Source: Neostapfia colusana
Lineage: Eukaryota > Streptophyta > Magnoliopsida > Poales > Poaceae
Direction of reading: 5' to 3'
Assembly (NCBI GenBank): GCA_030760725.1
Contig: JASWHV010000013.1
Span: 35,994,699-36,058,698, forward strand
DNA: 64,000 nucleotides
Part shown: positions 22,338 to 34,705 of the stretch, piece by piece
Numbering within the stretch: the stretch's first letter is position 1
How the letters are laid out: every line of letters starts with the position of its first letter
Translations under genes and position numbers: made by a program
The notes under the pieces: generated by a model
Seen by the model: the letters and a program-made list of their open reading frames with translations, nothing else
What the model was told of the DNA's origin: nothing
The model's database searches: none

Positions 22338-23807
22338 ATTTGAGAAATGTCAAATATTTATTTGAACAGTAAACCATTGAGTTATGACATAAAACATGTC
22401 ATTGAACTCATAAGACTTGGAATCCTAGTTCAAATTTAAACAAATTTGACTGCTGATCTGCTGTCCAACATGACAGCCCTGACCAGTTTCCGTTTCAACC
22501 TGATTTAGACCATGCTAAAGCAAAACCAATTCTGGAGCTCAACATCAAAGTTAAAGATAACTTCAACAGGTTTCCATAAAGTATTTGCTTGGCCTAATAT
22601 ATGTCCTGGTTCAAAAGTTATGAGATGTCAAAGTTAACATAATTTCTGGAGAAAATTGGACAGCACCTCCCTGCTTTAGGTACTGATTTGATCCAAGAAT
22701 TCCAGTTAATTCTACCCCAAATCTGACAAAACTTTCTGTTACAAAGTTGTAACCCATCCCATAAACTTTTCAGAACTACTTCATTTTCAATTTTGAATTT
22801 TTATGCAGGAAGTTATGTTCAATTTACAGAGAGTTACAGAGAGTGTTTGCTCTGCCCTGTTTTCTGGACAGTTTCAACTCTACTGCATTTTTCGATTGGT
22901 TAATGGATGAAACACCTCTGGACCTCAACAGAGAAGTTGTAAAGCTCTTCCAAATATTTCCAGAAATGTATCATATGACCCCAAACTCGAAAGAACTCAA
23001 CCTCTAACCTCTGATTAACTTCAGCCTTAATTCAGCTGAAAACAGGGGACTTGGTCCTTAGTATCCCATAAGTTGAAAACTGGTTAACTTTGAATATCCT
23101 GATTAAGGGAAGGAGTTACATCAAGTTTTAGTGCTCTGGGTTAAAACTTACAAGTTTTATAATGAAGTTGCTCATTTACTGGGGTGTGACGTCGATGCGT
23201 CACCAGAGCATGTCGGAACTACGTCCTCACAAAGAAAAACCTATACTGGACTTAGCCGGCTTCGTTAGTTCAATGGCACTAAGCGTCTCTCGCACACGGA
23301 TGCTACACGTCTACCGTTTCGTGGTTACACTACCTGCACATAACTCACACAATCGTCAGACTCGGCTGCACACCGAGCCCGGTATCCATACAGTTCGTAC
23401 ACCCGGCCGTGATCACTCGCCCAGATGTTCTCAAGCCAAACACGCCTTGAGCTACGCGTTCAAGTTACTGACCACGTGACGGGGTCTCCCAAACTGCACC
23501 ACGCACGCCAGGGACAGACGTTGCTCGAATACCCCAAACGACATGAAGAGTCGTAGAGGATATTAAAGCGGGTCGGTTTACCTGCCACCCGTGGGGCTCC
23601 ATCCTTCAGCTTGTGCGCACTGGTGGACAGCGCTTACATGCACCCCCCAAGACATAAAGCGTCCCGAGTTGCACGATTATCCGACATAATCAAATAGGTC
23701 AGTATGCCACTTTCTATACACTAATAACATCCTTATATGGGCTACTAACTCGTTCCTCGCTGGATTTTTGAAAAAGATGACCTTTCAGTGCGTTAAACCT
23801 CAAGCGA
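22338..23807 (-). other. Leader of C1 between PBS and ORF0
   Basis: About 1.47 kb, AT-rich, no credible gene. The part next to ORF0 is repeated in C2 from 63740 to the window end. The short plus-strand frame at 23162-23479 has no support. Confidence 0.6.
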
Positions 23808-23819
23808 GCTCTGATACCA
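23808..23819 (-). other. Primer-binding site of C1 (initiator tRNA-Met)
   Basis: TGGTATCAGAGC on the minus strand, four bases from the 5' LTR edge at 23824. It is the same primer type as B1, A-outer and A1. Confidence 0.85.
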
Positions 23820-23823
23820 ATGC

Positions 23824-26800
23824 TGACACGACCCCACGGTCTTGTCGAGCCAGGATCACGCTGAGGGGTGCTGCGTTGCACAGCACCAGATAACACACAT
23901 CAAATGTACAAAGCGGAAGAAAAGTTTTATTATATAAACAGGTTTATGAACATTTGTACAACAAGATATGTTCAGTCTACACTCACGGGCGTAGACTACG
24001 CATCGAGTTCACGTTCAGCCCGTGAACGTGTCCCCGCTAGCACGCACACACACTAACACGGCGGCGTGCACGACTCCCACTTGACGGGGTTCCCCTCCTG
24101 GGGTTCCTTCTCCTCCTCGGGAGTCCCTTCCTCATAGAACCCTGCAAAAGCTTCAAACACCAGCAGTGAGCACGAAGGCTCAGCAAGACTGACCCGTCTC
24201 TCCTAAACATGAAACTTCTACAAGGAGGGTGATAGGTTACATGAGGCAAAATAAGTTGCAAGGACTCGCCTAATTAGTGGGATCTTACTTTCAAGTTTTA
24301 GCAGCACGTTGTGGAGAACCTTACGCTAAGGCACATGAGAGAACCGCAATCAAACAAGAAACGCATTTCTCTCATGTACTTTGCCCAAAGTTGAAAAGAA
24401 CTTTAGTTAGCTCTAAACAACAACAAATCATTAACAATCAAAGTCCATCTTTCAATCAGCAACATTTTAACATGTAACTAGTCTGTTCTTTCTACGTCAA
24501 GGTACAGTGAACAAGTGGTACTCACTGACCACGAGGGACGGCGATTATAATCGATTTACACCTGCAGGGTTACCCGAATAACCCGTCATGTACGTCCGTA
24601 CTCGATTGTTGCCTACAGCAATCATCACGGATGCCGTACGCAACTACCTTTCAACCGTTAGCCAAATATTGAACCGGTTCCATCGTCCCGAGCAAGAGGT
24701 ATCTGCACGCGCATCTCAGTGCCGCTAGCCGATTTACACCTCAAGCTCTCAACCTACCCTCTGAACGACGGGCAATGCCTCAATACCCAGCTACCCGAGT
24801 TACATCGGTTTCCCGGTTCCCATATAGCCACACACGGCTCGGTCCTCAATCGACACAAGCGGAGCTATAGCACACAGGCCCCAAAGTCCTGCTGCCCTTA
24901 CTCTCCGCTCGGTCTCATTTTTTTATTGCCATGTGTTTCATTTGCTATCTCTACCCGAGCAATGTACCTTTAGCTTATTCTCGCGAGTAGTTCCAACTAC
25001 TCGACTTGTACCGAATCCTACACTATCTTAGCATTGCAGTAGCTAACGGGGTTTTCAATCCTAATCCCAACCCATGGCTTTCTTGGCTATGCATTTGGGT
25101 TTTAATCAAGACTCTGATGCAAGAAGTCATTGGTACTCAAAGAAAGTTCTCAAAACAGTAAAAATTTGTAAAAAGGTTAATGCAAACCGGAGTTTGCCTT
25201 GCTGCTCTTGGTCATAGGCTAGCTGCTCTTCCGGAGTAATGAAGTCTAAGACTTCTGGTCCTCCTCGACCTTAGCGACTACATGAGATACAAGTACATGT
25301 ATTAATTTGAATGCATTTGATTGGAATTAAACTTGTGAAGGTTGTTAGTCCCATTAGACAGACTCAATGACTCTGAAATTTTTACTGTGGCTTGGTTACA
25401 ACCTAAACAGAGACTTGGCCAAGGTTTAGTTGCCGCAAAGCTCATTTGAGCTCTCCACAAATAATTATGGACTTGACCTTAATTGGAGCTCTTAGGGTGT
25501 TCTAGGGATTTTCATGGAGCAAGCTATGACTTTATGAAAACTAGATTTTCAGAGGGTTCTAATGGAGTTGGTCTCACTTAATTTGAAGGTTCCTAGCTAA
25601 TGATATGAGCTAAACAATTTCAGAGAAATTCTGAAAATGTTTCTGGACATTTTCTATTTTCTCTGGAACAGTTTCATTAATCACACCATTAGGTGGATCA
25701 AATCAGCTAAAATGGATCCGAAATTTTGATGGTAGCTCAGGGATATTTTGATGAACATCCTAGCAAAATTTCAGAATTTTCCTCCAAAGGGTTCTCCAGT
25801 TAAAATTCTAAACAGTTTAAATTTTGAAGAATTAATTCAGGAGAATTAGGGATTTTCATGACATGAAACATGATTTGCTTGAAAGTACTCAGAGAGCTGA
25901 ATCCAACAAAATTTGGTTCACTTGATTTGGAGTTTCCTAGCCAAAGTTATGAGGATTTGAAGTTTGAAATAAATCTGAAAATCGGGAAAAGTTCAAATCA
26001 CTGCGCATGGGACCCGGGGCTACGTATCGGCTCCTCATCGGATGACACACGCGGCTACAGATTCCTTCGCACGCATCCGCACCCCATCCGTGCCACAGAA
26101 GATCCTGGTTTCAAAATATCTGCCGCTGACAGCCGGTACCCACCTCCTTCATCTTCCTCCCGCCTCCCGCGCTCTGCCGCCGCGACACTTCGCCGGAGAG
26201 CTCGCCGTCGGCTTCTGTGGTGCTCCAAACTTCATGATTCTGGCCACCCCTGCCTAAGTCCACTCGGGGAACATGATTCCGGGCTCAGTTCATCATGAAA
26301 ATGGCCGGCACATGGTCGTCGACGAGCGGCAGCTTCGGAAGGACTCCGGCCGTGTCGGCCGACCTCCCTAGCACCCCAACCGACCGAGCAATCATCCGGA
26401 AAGCATCAGTGCTTCCTCAGGAACCTTGGCATGGGCTCGAAGCAGCTCGGGGAAGGTCTGAAGTAGGCTCCCACCGTGCACCCGATGCTTCCCGCAGGAT
26501 CCGCCATCGGCAAGCCTCGAAATACGCCGGGTACAGGGGTTCTCAGGCTAAGGGTTGTGAAGGCAACTTGTGCGCTACCAGGTCTAGTCGGTGTAGGAAC
26601 GTATTGAGACTCTCTAACCCTTCCTAGCGCGTGAATTTGACCGAACCGTATCCGAAGGTCGGTCTGTACCAAAAAAGGGGAAAACTGGATTTTCACCGCC
26701 GACGATCAAGCCCTCGGGCTGTGGCTCATAGGTGAGCAGCACCGGTCCCTAACGCGTCCAGGGATGCCTTAGTTCGGGTGTGACAACCGCCCGGTTGGGC

Positions 26801-27829
26801 TGTCCACAGGAGCCCAAAGTGCGTGGATGTAGGTCACTGAACGGAACTCTCAGTATAGCCGAGATCACCCGAGTTCAGCCGATTTCTAGCGATGGGGAAG
26901 GAGAAGGAAGGTTCCTAGTACCTTGTCGTAGCTCTGGAGAGCTCGGGGAGTCTGTGATCATGGCTCTCCGATCGGTTCCGAGCGACAGAGGGATGAATTC
27001 CGGTTCTGTGTTCTTGCAAGGGGGAGAACGGGTGAGGAAACCTTGGCAGAAGCGAGGAGCGCCTTAAGAAGGCTCAGAACCGCCCTGCGCCCGCGCGTGG
27101 CCAAGCAGCTGGTGGCGCGGCGGCCTCCCATCGGTGGCGATCGCTGCCGAAGCCCGGAGACCCGAGGGAGAAAGTTTTCAGTCGGTTGAATCACTTCAGT
27201 GGCTGACATGTGGGTCCCGCTCCCCTTTTAACCTCTGAACTTAACTCCATATTACTGTTGTAAACAGTAAGCCCTACCATGCCCATAGTGATTTGAATTA
27301 TTCACCCCTGAGCCATTTGAATTGGTTAGAATTCAGATTAGGTTTAGTTTGAATATATTTTCAGCACATATGCAGTTTGAAATTCAAATAAAGTTTGAAT
27401 TTGCTACACTTAGCTCATGTCAAGATCAACTCCAAATGGAGTGAAAATTGGTGTGTGACCTCACAAAAATGTGCTGAGTAAAAATATGCCTCCCACATTT
27501 GAATTCATGGGATAGAAACAGTTTGAATTTGAATTTGAGTTCAAACCACCCTTTTTCTAGCTATACCCAAAAGGACCTCAAAAAGGTTTTGAATTTGGGT
27601 GAAACTTGGCGTGGACATTCCTAGCAAGGTGTAGGAGTTTTCCAAATGTCCAGCCCCTATATGATGTATGTGGGAAATACCACTTTTGCATTTTGTGAGT
27701 TTGTTCTCTAATGATCATGTTGATAATGGTTACTTGCTCTTCAAATGTGTTCATCAACTTTCTTCAAATGAGGTGTGTGTGTGTGTGGTGATGAACACTT
27801 TGAATGTGTCAAAAACTGAGGCCTTTACA
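23824..27829 (-). repeat. 5' LTR of C1 (4006 bp)
   Basis: Plus-strand start TGACACGACCCC, end CCTTTACA. It aligns with the C2 LTR (53974-57908) over the left about 2.1 kb and the right about 0.6 kb, but the GC-rich middle (about 25995-27215) is largely unalignable by eye. The U3 side (27280-27560) carries many TTTGAATT words. A short (GT)n run lies near 27775-27788. A weak TATA-like TTAAAA is on the minus strand at 27226-27231. Confidence 0.85.
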
Positions 27830-28142
27830 ATGCTTCTTCCACCTCTCGACAGGCCCTGCGTGCGCACGCCGGATCCGACGATGGCGCGCTGTGTTCTTGC
27901 CCGTTTCTCCACCATTCTCTCTGTGGTTTCGTGCTACACCACCCTCGGATCACAGCCTAGCAGCCGAGCAAGGTTTCGGGTTATGAAAACGCCGAGAAAC
28001 CCATCGGCAAAGGCGAGGCAGCTCGGTGGCGCGGCGCCGGTGATGAACCGCATGTCCCAAGCATTAACCGGTGATCTAAGGGGCCTTACACCATGCCTGG
28101 AGTACGTAGAACATGATGCTACCCCTAGCAGGAGCTGAAAAC
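27830..28142 (-). repeat. Relic B2, left piece: B-type LTR core
   Basis: Closely matches 5146-5458 in the 3' LTR of B1 (for example the ATGCTTCTTCCACC start). It is cut on the left by the end of the C1 LTR and on the right by insertion of A-outer. It continues at 53307 after the A-outer target duplication. No gene is seen; the open frames here are shared with the LTR core and unsupported. Confidence 0.8.
28138..28142. repeat. Target-site duplication of A-outer, left copy (AAAAC)
   Basis: AAAAC directly left of the A-outer LTR start TGTCACACC. An identical copy stands at 53302-53306, 25 kb away. Taking the element out with one copy restores the B-type LTR sequence seen at 5450-5465. Confidence 0.85.
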
Positions 28143-31100
28143 TGTCACACCCGGTTTCTCCGAAAAACAACCGAGTGAATATCACATGTATGCCAGGATC
28201 ATTTTCTCATACATGTGATGACAAATAGTGAAGCATCATTTATTACAAGCCAGGTGTCGAATATAAATAAGTTCATAACATGTAAATAAAATAGCAGCGG
28301 AATATTATTCTTGTGGGCTCCGTCACAGGCGTTGCCCGGTGGACTCCATGAACCTAGAATCCTTCTTCGGGTCCAAGTCTTGATCATTAAACACCACATC
28401 ATCCCCTTGACCTGAGCAGCAATTTAAACCAACAAATATGCAAGGTTGAGTTCCATTGGTACTCAGCAAGTGTGGGAAAGTTATGTCATGCATGGCTAGA
28501 ACAAGGAGAGGTTGAACTCATGGTTAAAGCACTACGCAATTTATACCTATAACCTTAGCTATTAAGCACCTACATTACTACATAGGTGAAATGGTTCCAA
28601 TCTCCCAACCCATCATCATAATCAAATAACCATAACCTCAATTCCAATGTTAAGCTCCCCGCTTAACATCCTCAACTTTCAAAGCCATCAATCCTCTAAT
28701 CATGAATAAGTCCAAGCCGCTCTTGACCGTGAGCACGGCTGTCATGACAGTTTTGACTCTGCAGAGTTTGCACCACTGTACCCACATGTAATGATTTCAT
28801 CCCCCGTTGCCGGGTGGACTAAAAGAACCTCCATTATGCCAGTGGCCACGAACCACATTCACACTTCCCAGGTGTGTAGCCAGAAGATCACTACAAAGCC
28901 TTTACAAAGGGATTTCCGACGAGCGTGGGCTCACTGAGGTTTCACCCCTAACAGCATACAAGAGGCTCCAACCCCGCTGCAGTGGCCCCCTCTTGAGCCT
29001 TGCGGTTCATATGGTAGTCCAGCTGACACCTATTTCCCGCACCATTTAACACACCCATACTACGCCGGGGATACACCTAATTAATTGGCCAAGCTGCCCC
29101 ATCTCAGCATGTGGTTGGCACGGTAAAGCCAGGTTACATGCTCCATGAACCGGTCCTTAGGATCCAGGCAAGTACTAAACACAAACCCGAGTCTCGTGCA
29201 CCCAGCACCAACCAAATCACCCAACTTGCCTTGATCCCTACCTCTACATAGCTCATAAGATCTCATTCAAGAGTAAGGTAAATAAATTGATGATCTCATA
29301 TCCCAATTATCCCATTCTAAGCATGGCTAAGCATAAACATAATAATAAATGACATGATAAAATAAATCCCAACCCAAGCTACAAGGAAACAAGGTAATGC
29401 AATTCTAGGGAAACTTCCTAGCATGGGTTTCATATTTCAATTAACAATGCAAATAATTATATCTACACATCGTAGTATAGGATCAAAGTGGTCAAGGACA
29501 CTGACCTTCTTCCTGCTGCTCTGGGAATGGAAAGTCCTGGTCTTGGAAAGGGAGAACTTGCTCTGGGGCAGGTTCTACTCATGCCAATACACATAGAAAA
29601 AGAAAACACAATCCATAAGACATAGTTCACACTTTCACTTCATGCAAACCACACATACATACATATGGGACTCATTCACATTACTAAGTGTTGTGGTTAT
29701 CCTACATGTGTTGATTTTTGGCCTACATGCACTTTTAAACATATGTTATGATTTCTAACTTTTGTATTCAGATTTCTGTTTGCACACTATATATGAATTT
29801 CCAATTTGAACAAATTCCTTATATTCCATTAATACACTTCTTAGCTACCAAGTTTGCATGAAAGGTAATTTCCTACTCCAAATAAGTTTTCAGATCTTCT
29901 ACCAAATCCTAAAATGAAGTTTTTGGAGTTAGAGACTTCATCTATCATTTTCTAATTAAGCATACCCATTTTCCTATATTTTTCAGATTTACTTTCTATG
30001 TCTAAAAGTGAGTTTTAATATTAAATAGTAGGGCATATCATCTAAACAGAATAGGTTCTGATCTAAAATATTAAATAATATATTTTTGAACTTCTCCTCT
30101 GATGTGAACTAATTTAAATTTATTTTACCAATTTTCAGAATTATTTCCTAACCTAAAAATGTGTCCCTATGACTAATAAATGTGAACAATAAATTAGACA
30201 GATTCATTTCAGCTTAAAATCTACTTTTAACTCATTCTAAAGTTTTCCAAGTGCTAGGAGAGTTTAAATTTGAATTTACAATGTGTTTGCCTCACCTTTT
30301 AAATTTAAATCCGAATCACATATTCCAATTTCTGAATTTAATATCATATGGGGTCAAAAAGGTAAATTCACCCTACTACAGGGTCTAATTTATTATTTTA
30401 TAAATTTCCAGGGGTCTAACTACACATAACAGAGGGGTTTTCCTAATTTTTATTAACTCCAGGGGCTAAAACTGATTTTTAAATGAATTTACACGAATTT
30501 CTGAAGTTCTAGGGGCTAGATCAGAAGTTTCCGGGGCTAGCTCGTGTTTTCCGAGATCCCCAGGGTGTAGCGCGTAAGAATCCCGGCCTTTATAACGCGG
30601 GGCTGATGTGGACCGTCCGATTTAAAACAGACGGATCAGATTAGATCGCCGAACCGGTACGCGCGGGTTTTAATTCTACCGTGCGATTTAAAATAGACGG
30701 CGCACAAGCGGCCACGTCGCCCTGGCCGGAGCCAGCTCGCGCTGCCCGGCGGCGCGCGGCGGCGGGAGGCGGCGATCTCGCCGGAGAACTTCAGATCTTC
30801 GTCTATACCTCCTAAAACTGGGATTTCATGGCATAGATCGGTAGAGGGAAGGTCGGGGATCACACCTCGGGGTTTTTCTTGAGCTCGGAGGTCCTGGAAC
30901 ACGGTCGGCGACGAGGTCCGAGGTGGAACCGCTGCGGTGCTCGTAGGAGCTGTGCCTAGAGCGCAAACCACCGAGTTTTCTGCACCTGCGTGATTCCCCG
31001 GAGGCGGTGGAACACGATCGATGCGTTAGATCGCAAAATCCGAGCAGGGATCGAGAGAAAACGGCTGGAGAAGCTCTGGTTCTCACCGGGAAGAAAAACA

Positions 31101-31538
31101 GTCGATCAGGATGAAAAAACGGGCGATGCCGGCGCTTACATAGACGAGGGAGGGCGGCGGTCGGTTGGGATCGAGCTGGAGTCGTCCGGGGACCAGAATT
31201 TCGGCTGGGGGACGCGGTTTCCTGGGTGGTTTGGATTCGGGCGCGCGGAGGAGTCCTAGCGGTTGGCGCGAGCGAGAGGTGGAGGATGACACGCGGGCCT
31301 CGCGTGTCAGTGAGAGGGAGTAGCGCACGGCTGTGGGCTGGTGGGGGGGGGGGAGAAATGGTGGGTCGGCTGGTGGGTTTCAGCCCACTGGCCGGGGGTT
31401 TTCTTTTTTTTTCTTTTTCCATTTCTTTTCTGTTTTGTTTTGAATTTGAATTCCAATTTGAATTTGAATTTCTGCACCACATGCAATACGTCCAAAAAAT
31501 TTTAAACTCCCCTCTAAACAGAATTTTGGGGTCTTACA
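28143..31538 (-). repeat. 3' LTR of A-outer (3396 bp)
   Basis: Plus-strand start TGTCACACCCGG, end GTCTTACA, polypurine tract next to it. Compared with the 5' LTR it lacks 36 bases between two AATAAG hexamers (one AATAAG left at 28266-28271). The TATA position (31136-31142) reads TATGTAA on the sense strand instead of TATATAA. About 30495-31420 is the GC-rich core; the rest is AT-rich. Confidence 0.9.
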
Positions 31539-31556
31539 GCGGTACCCCCATAAAAG
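31539..31556 (-). other. Polypurine tract of A-outer
   Basis: On the minus strand CTTTTATGGGGGTACCGC precedes the 3' LTR. A1 has AAGGGGGG at the same place; here a T interrupts the purine run. Confidence 0.65.
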
Positions 31557-31581
31557 AAATCTCGTCTATAGATTGGTGGTT

Positions 31582-32313
31582 CTAGGAAAACAATTCCGGA
31601 AACTATGCATTAAGCTCGTCTTCTCGCTCCCATGTGGCTTCCTCTTCCGAGTGATGCTTCCACTACACCTTGCACATCCGGATTCTTTTATTTCTTGTGA
31701 GGCGTTCCATTGTCTCCAAAATCTTGACCGGTTGCTCGGCATAAGACAGATCCTCTCGTACGTCAACCTCATTCATGGGTAACATCTCTTCAGGTGTCCT
31801 TAGACATTTCTTGAGCTGTGACACATGGAATACATCATGCACCTCCTATAGGCGAGCCGGTAGTTCTAGTTGATTTGCCACTTCGCCTTTCCTCTCTAGA
31901 ACCTGAAAGGGTCCGATGTATCGAGGTGATAACTTCCCTTTTACCTTGAACCGACAAAGTCCTTGGATAGGGGACACCTTGAGGTAGACATAGTCCCCCA
32001 CTTTGAAAACGAGCTCTCTTCTCCGTACATCGACATAGCTCTTTTGTTGTGTCTGTTCTATCCTCAAATTGTTGCGGATTTCCCTCACTTTCACCTCGAC
32101 TTCTTGTAGTACCTCGGGCCCAAACACTTTACTTTCCCCCGTTTGGTTCCAAAATAGGGGAGTTCTGCACTTCCTCCCATACAAAGCCTCAAATGGTGAC
32201 ATCTTCATACTAGCCTGATAGCTGTTGTTATAAAAGAACTCCGCATACGGTAAGTTCTTATCCAAACTCCTATTGTTCTTGAGTGCACACGCTCACAGCA
32301 TATCCTCAAGGAT
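31582..32313 (-). pseudogene. Integrase C-terminus and chromodomain of A-outer, decayed
   Basis: Continues the gag-pol frame after the TAG at 32314-32316. Readable are AEFFYNNSYQASMKMSPFEALYG, the GPF-type block (LSPRYIGPFQVLE), FHVSQLKKCL and the chromodomain segment KILETMERLTRNKRIR. It is broken by TGA at 32292-32294, TAG at 31846-31848, TAG at 31663-31665 (CAG in A1) and TAG at 31603-31605, and ends at TAG 31582-31584. Same length and order as A1. Confidence 0.85.
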
Positions 32314-34113
32314 CTAATTGGTTCTTTCCGTCTGCCCGTCGGTTTGGGGATGATAGGCAGAACTAAAATTTAGATGAGTCCCCATGGTTTCATGCAACTT
32401 CTGCCAGAACCTTGAGGTGAACTGTGTCCCTCGATCTGACACTATCTTCTTTGGCACTCCATGGAAACACACGATCCTTGACATGTATAATTCTGCCAAT
32501 TTTGATCCGCTGTAGCTTTCTTTCATGGGGATGAAATGAGCTACCTTGGTTAGCCTGTCAATGATGACCCATATCGAATCATATCCCGATTGGGTCCTAG
32601 GCAGTGCCACTATGAAATCCATACCGATTTCTTCCCATTTCCATTCAGGCACTTTGAGTGGTTGCAATAATCCCGCGGGTCGTTGATGTCCTGATTTCAC
32701 CAACTGACATGTGTCACATAGGGCAACATGTTCCGCGGCATCTCGCTTCATTCCATACCACCAATATCTGCTCTTGAGGTCATGATACATCTTAGTACTT
32801 CCCGGATGAATGGAATAGTCAGAATCATGAGCCTCCATCAAAATCAATTCACGGATCTCCTTAACTTCAGGCACACAGATTCTTTTCCTGTGCCACACCG
32901 TACCCTGTTCATCCTCTCTGAAACCAGGGGCTTTATTATCTATGATGAGCTCTCTGATTTCTTGTATCTTCTCATCAGTCTTTTGACCATCGCGTATGTC
33001 TCGCTCTAATGTGGAGTCCTCTTCCATGGCGATGGCTTCACCACTATTCACCAGACATAGATTGAGTTTTATAACCTCTTCCTTCAATTCTGTAGGCATG
33101 TCCTTCAAGCTCAACCTATTGGCCTGCACCTTCCGGCTTAAAGCATCTGCCATGACGTTCGCTTTCCCAGGATGATAGTTGATGCTCACATCAAAGTCAT
33201 TGATCAGCTCTAACCATCTCCTTTGTCTGAGATTGAGATCTGGCTGTGTGAAAATGTACTTTAAGCTCTTATGGTCCGTATATATCTCTGTCCTTTTCCC
33301 CATCAAGTAATGCCGCCAAATCTTCAATGCGTGTACCACTGCGGCTAGCTCTAGGTCATGCGTAGGATAGTTCTTCTCGTGTTTTTGGAGTTGCCGGGAC
33401 GCATAAGCCACGACATGCCCCTCTTGCATGAGAACACATCCCAACCCGTTTCTAGAAGCATCACAGTACACCGAAAAGTTCTTCTGCATATCTGGCATAA
33501 CTAGCACTGGAGCTGTTGTCAATATTTTCTTCAGTTCCTGAAAACTCGTCTCGCACTGCGGTGTCCATGTGAATGTGATTCCTTTCTCCAACAGTTTGGT
33601 GAGGGGTCTCGAAATCTTGGAGAAACCCTCGATAAACCGTCGATAGTATCCAGCCAATCCTAAGAAGCTTCGAACTTCCCCGACATTCTCAGGGGTCCTC
33701 CACTTCTGTACATCCTCGATCATGGCGGGATCTACGGAGATTCCTCCCTCCGAGATTATATGTCCTAAGAAGAAAACTCTCTTTAGCCAAAACTCACACT
33801 TGCTCAACTTGGCATATAGTTGGTGTTCTCTCAGCTTTTGCAACACCAACCTTAGATATTTCTCATGTTCTTCTTCATCTTGGGAGAAGACGAGAATGTC
33901 ATCTATGAAAACCACCACAAATTTGTCTAGATATTCCATGAATACCTTGTTCATGAGATACATGAAGTAAGCCGGGGCATTAGTTAGCCTGAAAGGCATG
34001 ACGGTGTATTCATACAGTCCGTACCGAGATACGAAAGCTGTCTTTGGAATATCATCTTGTCTTATCTTAAGTTGGTGGTATCCCGACCTGAGATCAATTT
34101 TCAAAAAACACAC
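32314..34113 (-). pseudogene. RT, RNase H and integrase core of A-outer
   Basis: 599 codons open. RT from the DLRSGYHQL block (the first half lies in the frame at 34705-34094) with FIDDILVFSQ, then RNase H (YCDASRNGLGCVLM, HDLELAAVVHAL, YTDHKSLKYIF, ADALSR), the HHCC segment (HPGSTKMY, CDTCQLVK) and integrase catalytic blocks (MDFIVALPRT, IVSDRGTQF, TDGQTERTN). It ends at TAG 32314-32316, where A1 has CAG. Catalytic residues are intact, but the frame is closed on both sides. Confidence 0.9.
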
Positions 34114-34705
34114 AAGATCCCCTCAACTGATCAAACAAGTCTTCAATGCGGGTGAATGGGTACTTGTTCTTGATGGTTACTTCATTCAACGCACGGTAGT
34201 CTATGCACAACCTTTGGGTTCCGTCCTTCTTGGGCACAAATATCACTGGAGCTCCCCATGGTGAGGAACTAGGACGAATGTACCCCTTTTCTGTCAACTC
34301 TCTTAAATGTTCCTTGAGTTCTTCCAGCTGTTTAGAGTCCATCCAATAAGGCCTCTTGTATATCGGAGCTGTTCCAGACACTAGCTCAATCGTGAATTCC
34401 ACTTCATGATCGGGGGGCATACCTGGCAACTCCTCCGGAAAAACATCTGGATATTCCCTGATGATCCTGATCTCCTCCACTTCCGCCTCAACTTGATTGA
34501 GTTTAATATCCCTCCTAGGCTCTTGTATAGTTATGAACTTTACTCTTGTGCCACTAGGGTGAGTTAGTTCCACCGTTCTTGTCGAACAATGGATGATTCC
34601 TTTATGCTTGGTCAACCAATCCATACCCAAAATAATATCTATCCATTTTGAATCTATCACTATGAGGTTGGCAGTAAATACTACCCCATTAATGTCTAGA
34701 TTCAC
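34094..34705 (-). pseudogene. Protease end and N-terminal RT of A-outer
   Basis: 203 codons: LGMDWLTKHKGIIHCST (late protease), EYPDVFPEELPGMPP and the RT N-terminus with SPWGAPVIFVPKKDGTQRLC and YRALNEVTIKNKYP. A small indel at about 34095-34115 shifts into the next frame. On the other side it is separated from gag-protease by TAG at 34706-34708, where A1 has a Lys codon. Confidence 0.85.

Larger units (their letters stand above)
17132..27829 (-). mobile_element. Element C1: Ty3/gypsy chromovirus, 3' end missing
   Basis: Minus-strand element with 5' LTR 23824-27829, PBS 23808-23819, leader, intact ORF0, decayed gag-pol, and an abrupt end at 17132 inside integrase (after the NWCESGERVT region), where the B1 LTR begins. 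The integrase C-terminus, chromodomain tail, polypurine tract and 3' LTR, all present in the sister copy C2, are missing. The right end lies in the core of relic B2 (flank ATGCT at 27830-27834). Confidence 0.85.

Noticed and set aside
23162..23479. A 105-codon plus-strand frame in the C1 leader
   Set aside because: Antisense to the element, no recognisable motif and no counterpart visible in C2 within the window.
27775..27790. (GT)n run as a microsatellite of interest
   Set aside because: Only a few units; ordinary low-complexity sequence inside the LTR.
1..27829. D and C1 as two halves of one element split by B1
   Set aside because: They are in opposite orientation, and D is family B type while C1 has C-type LTR and ORF0.
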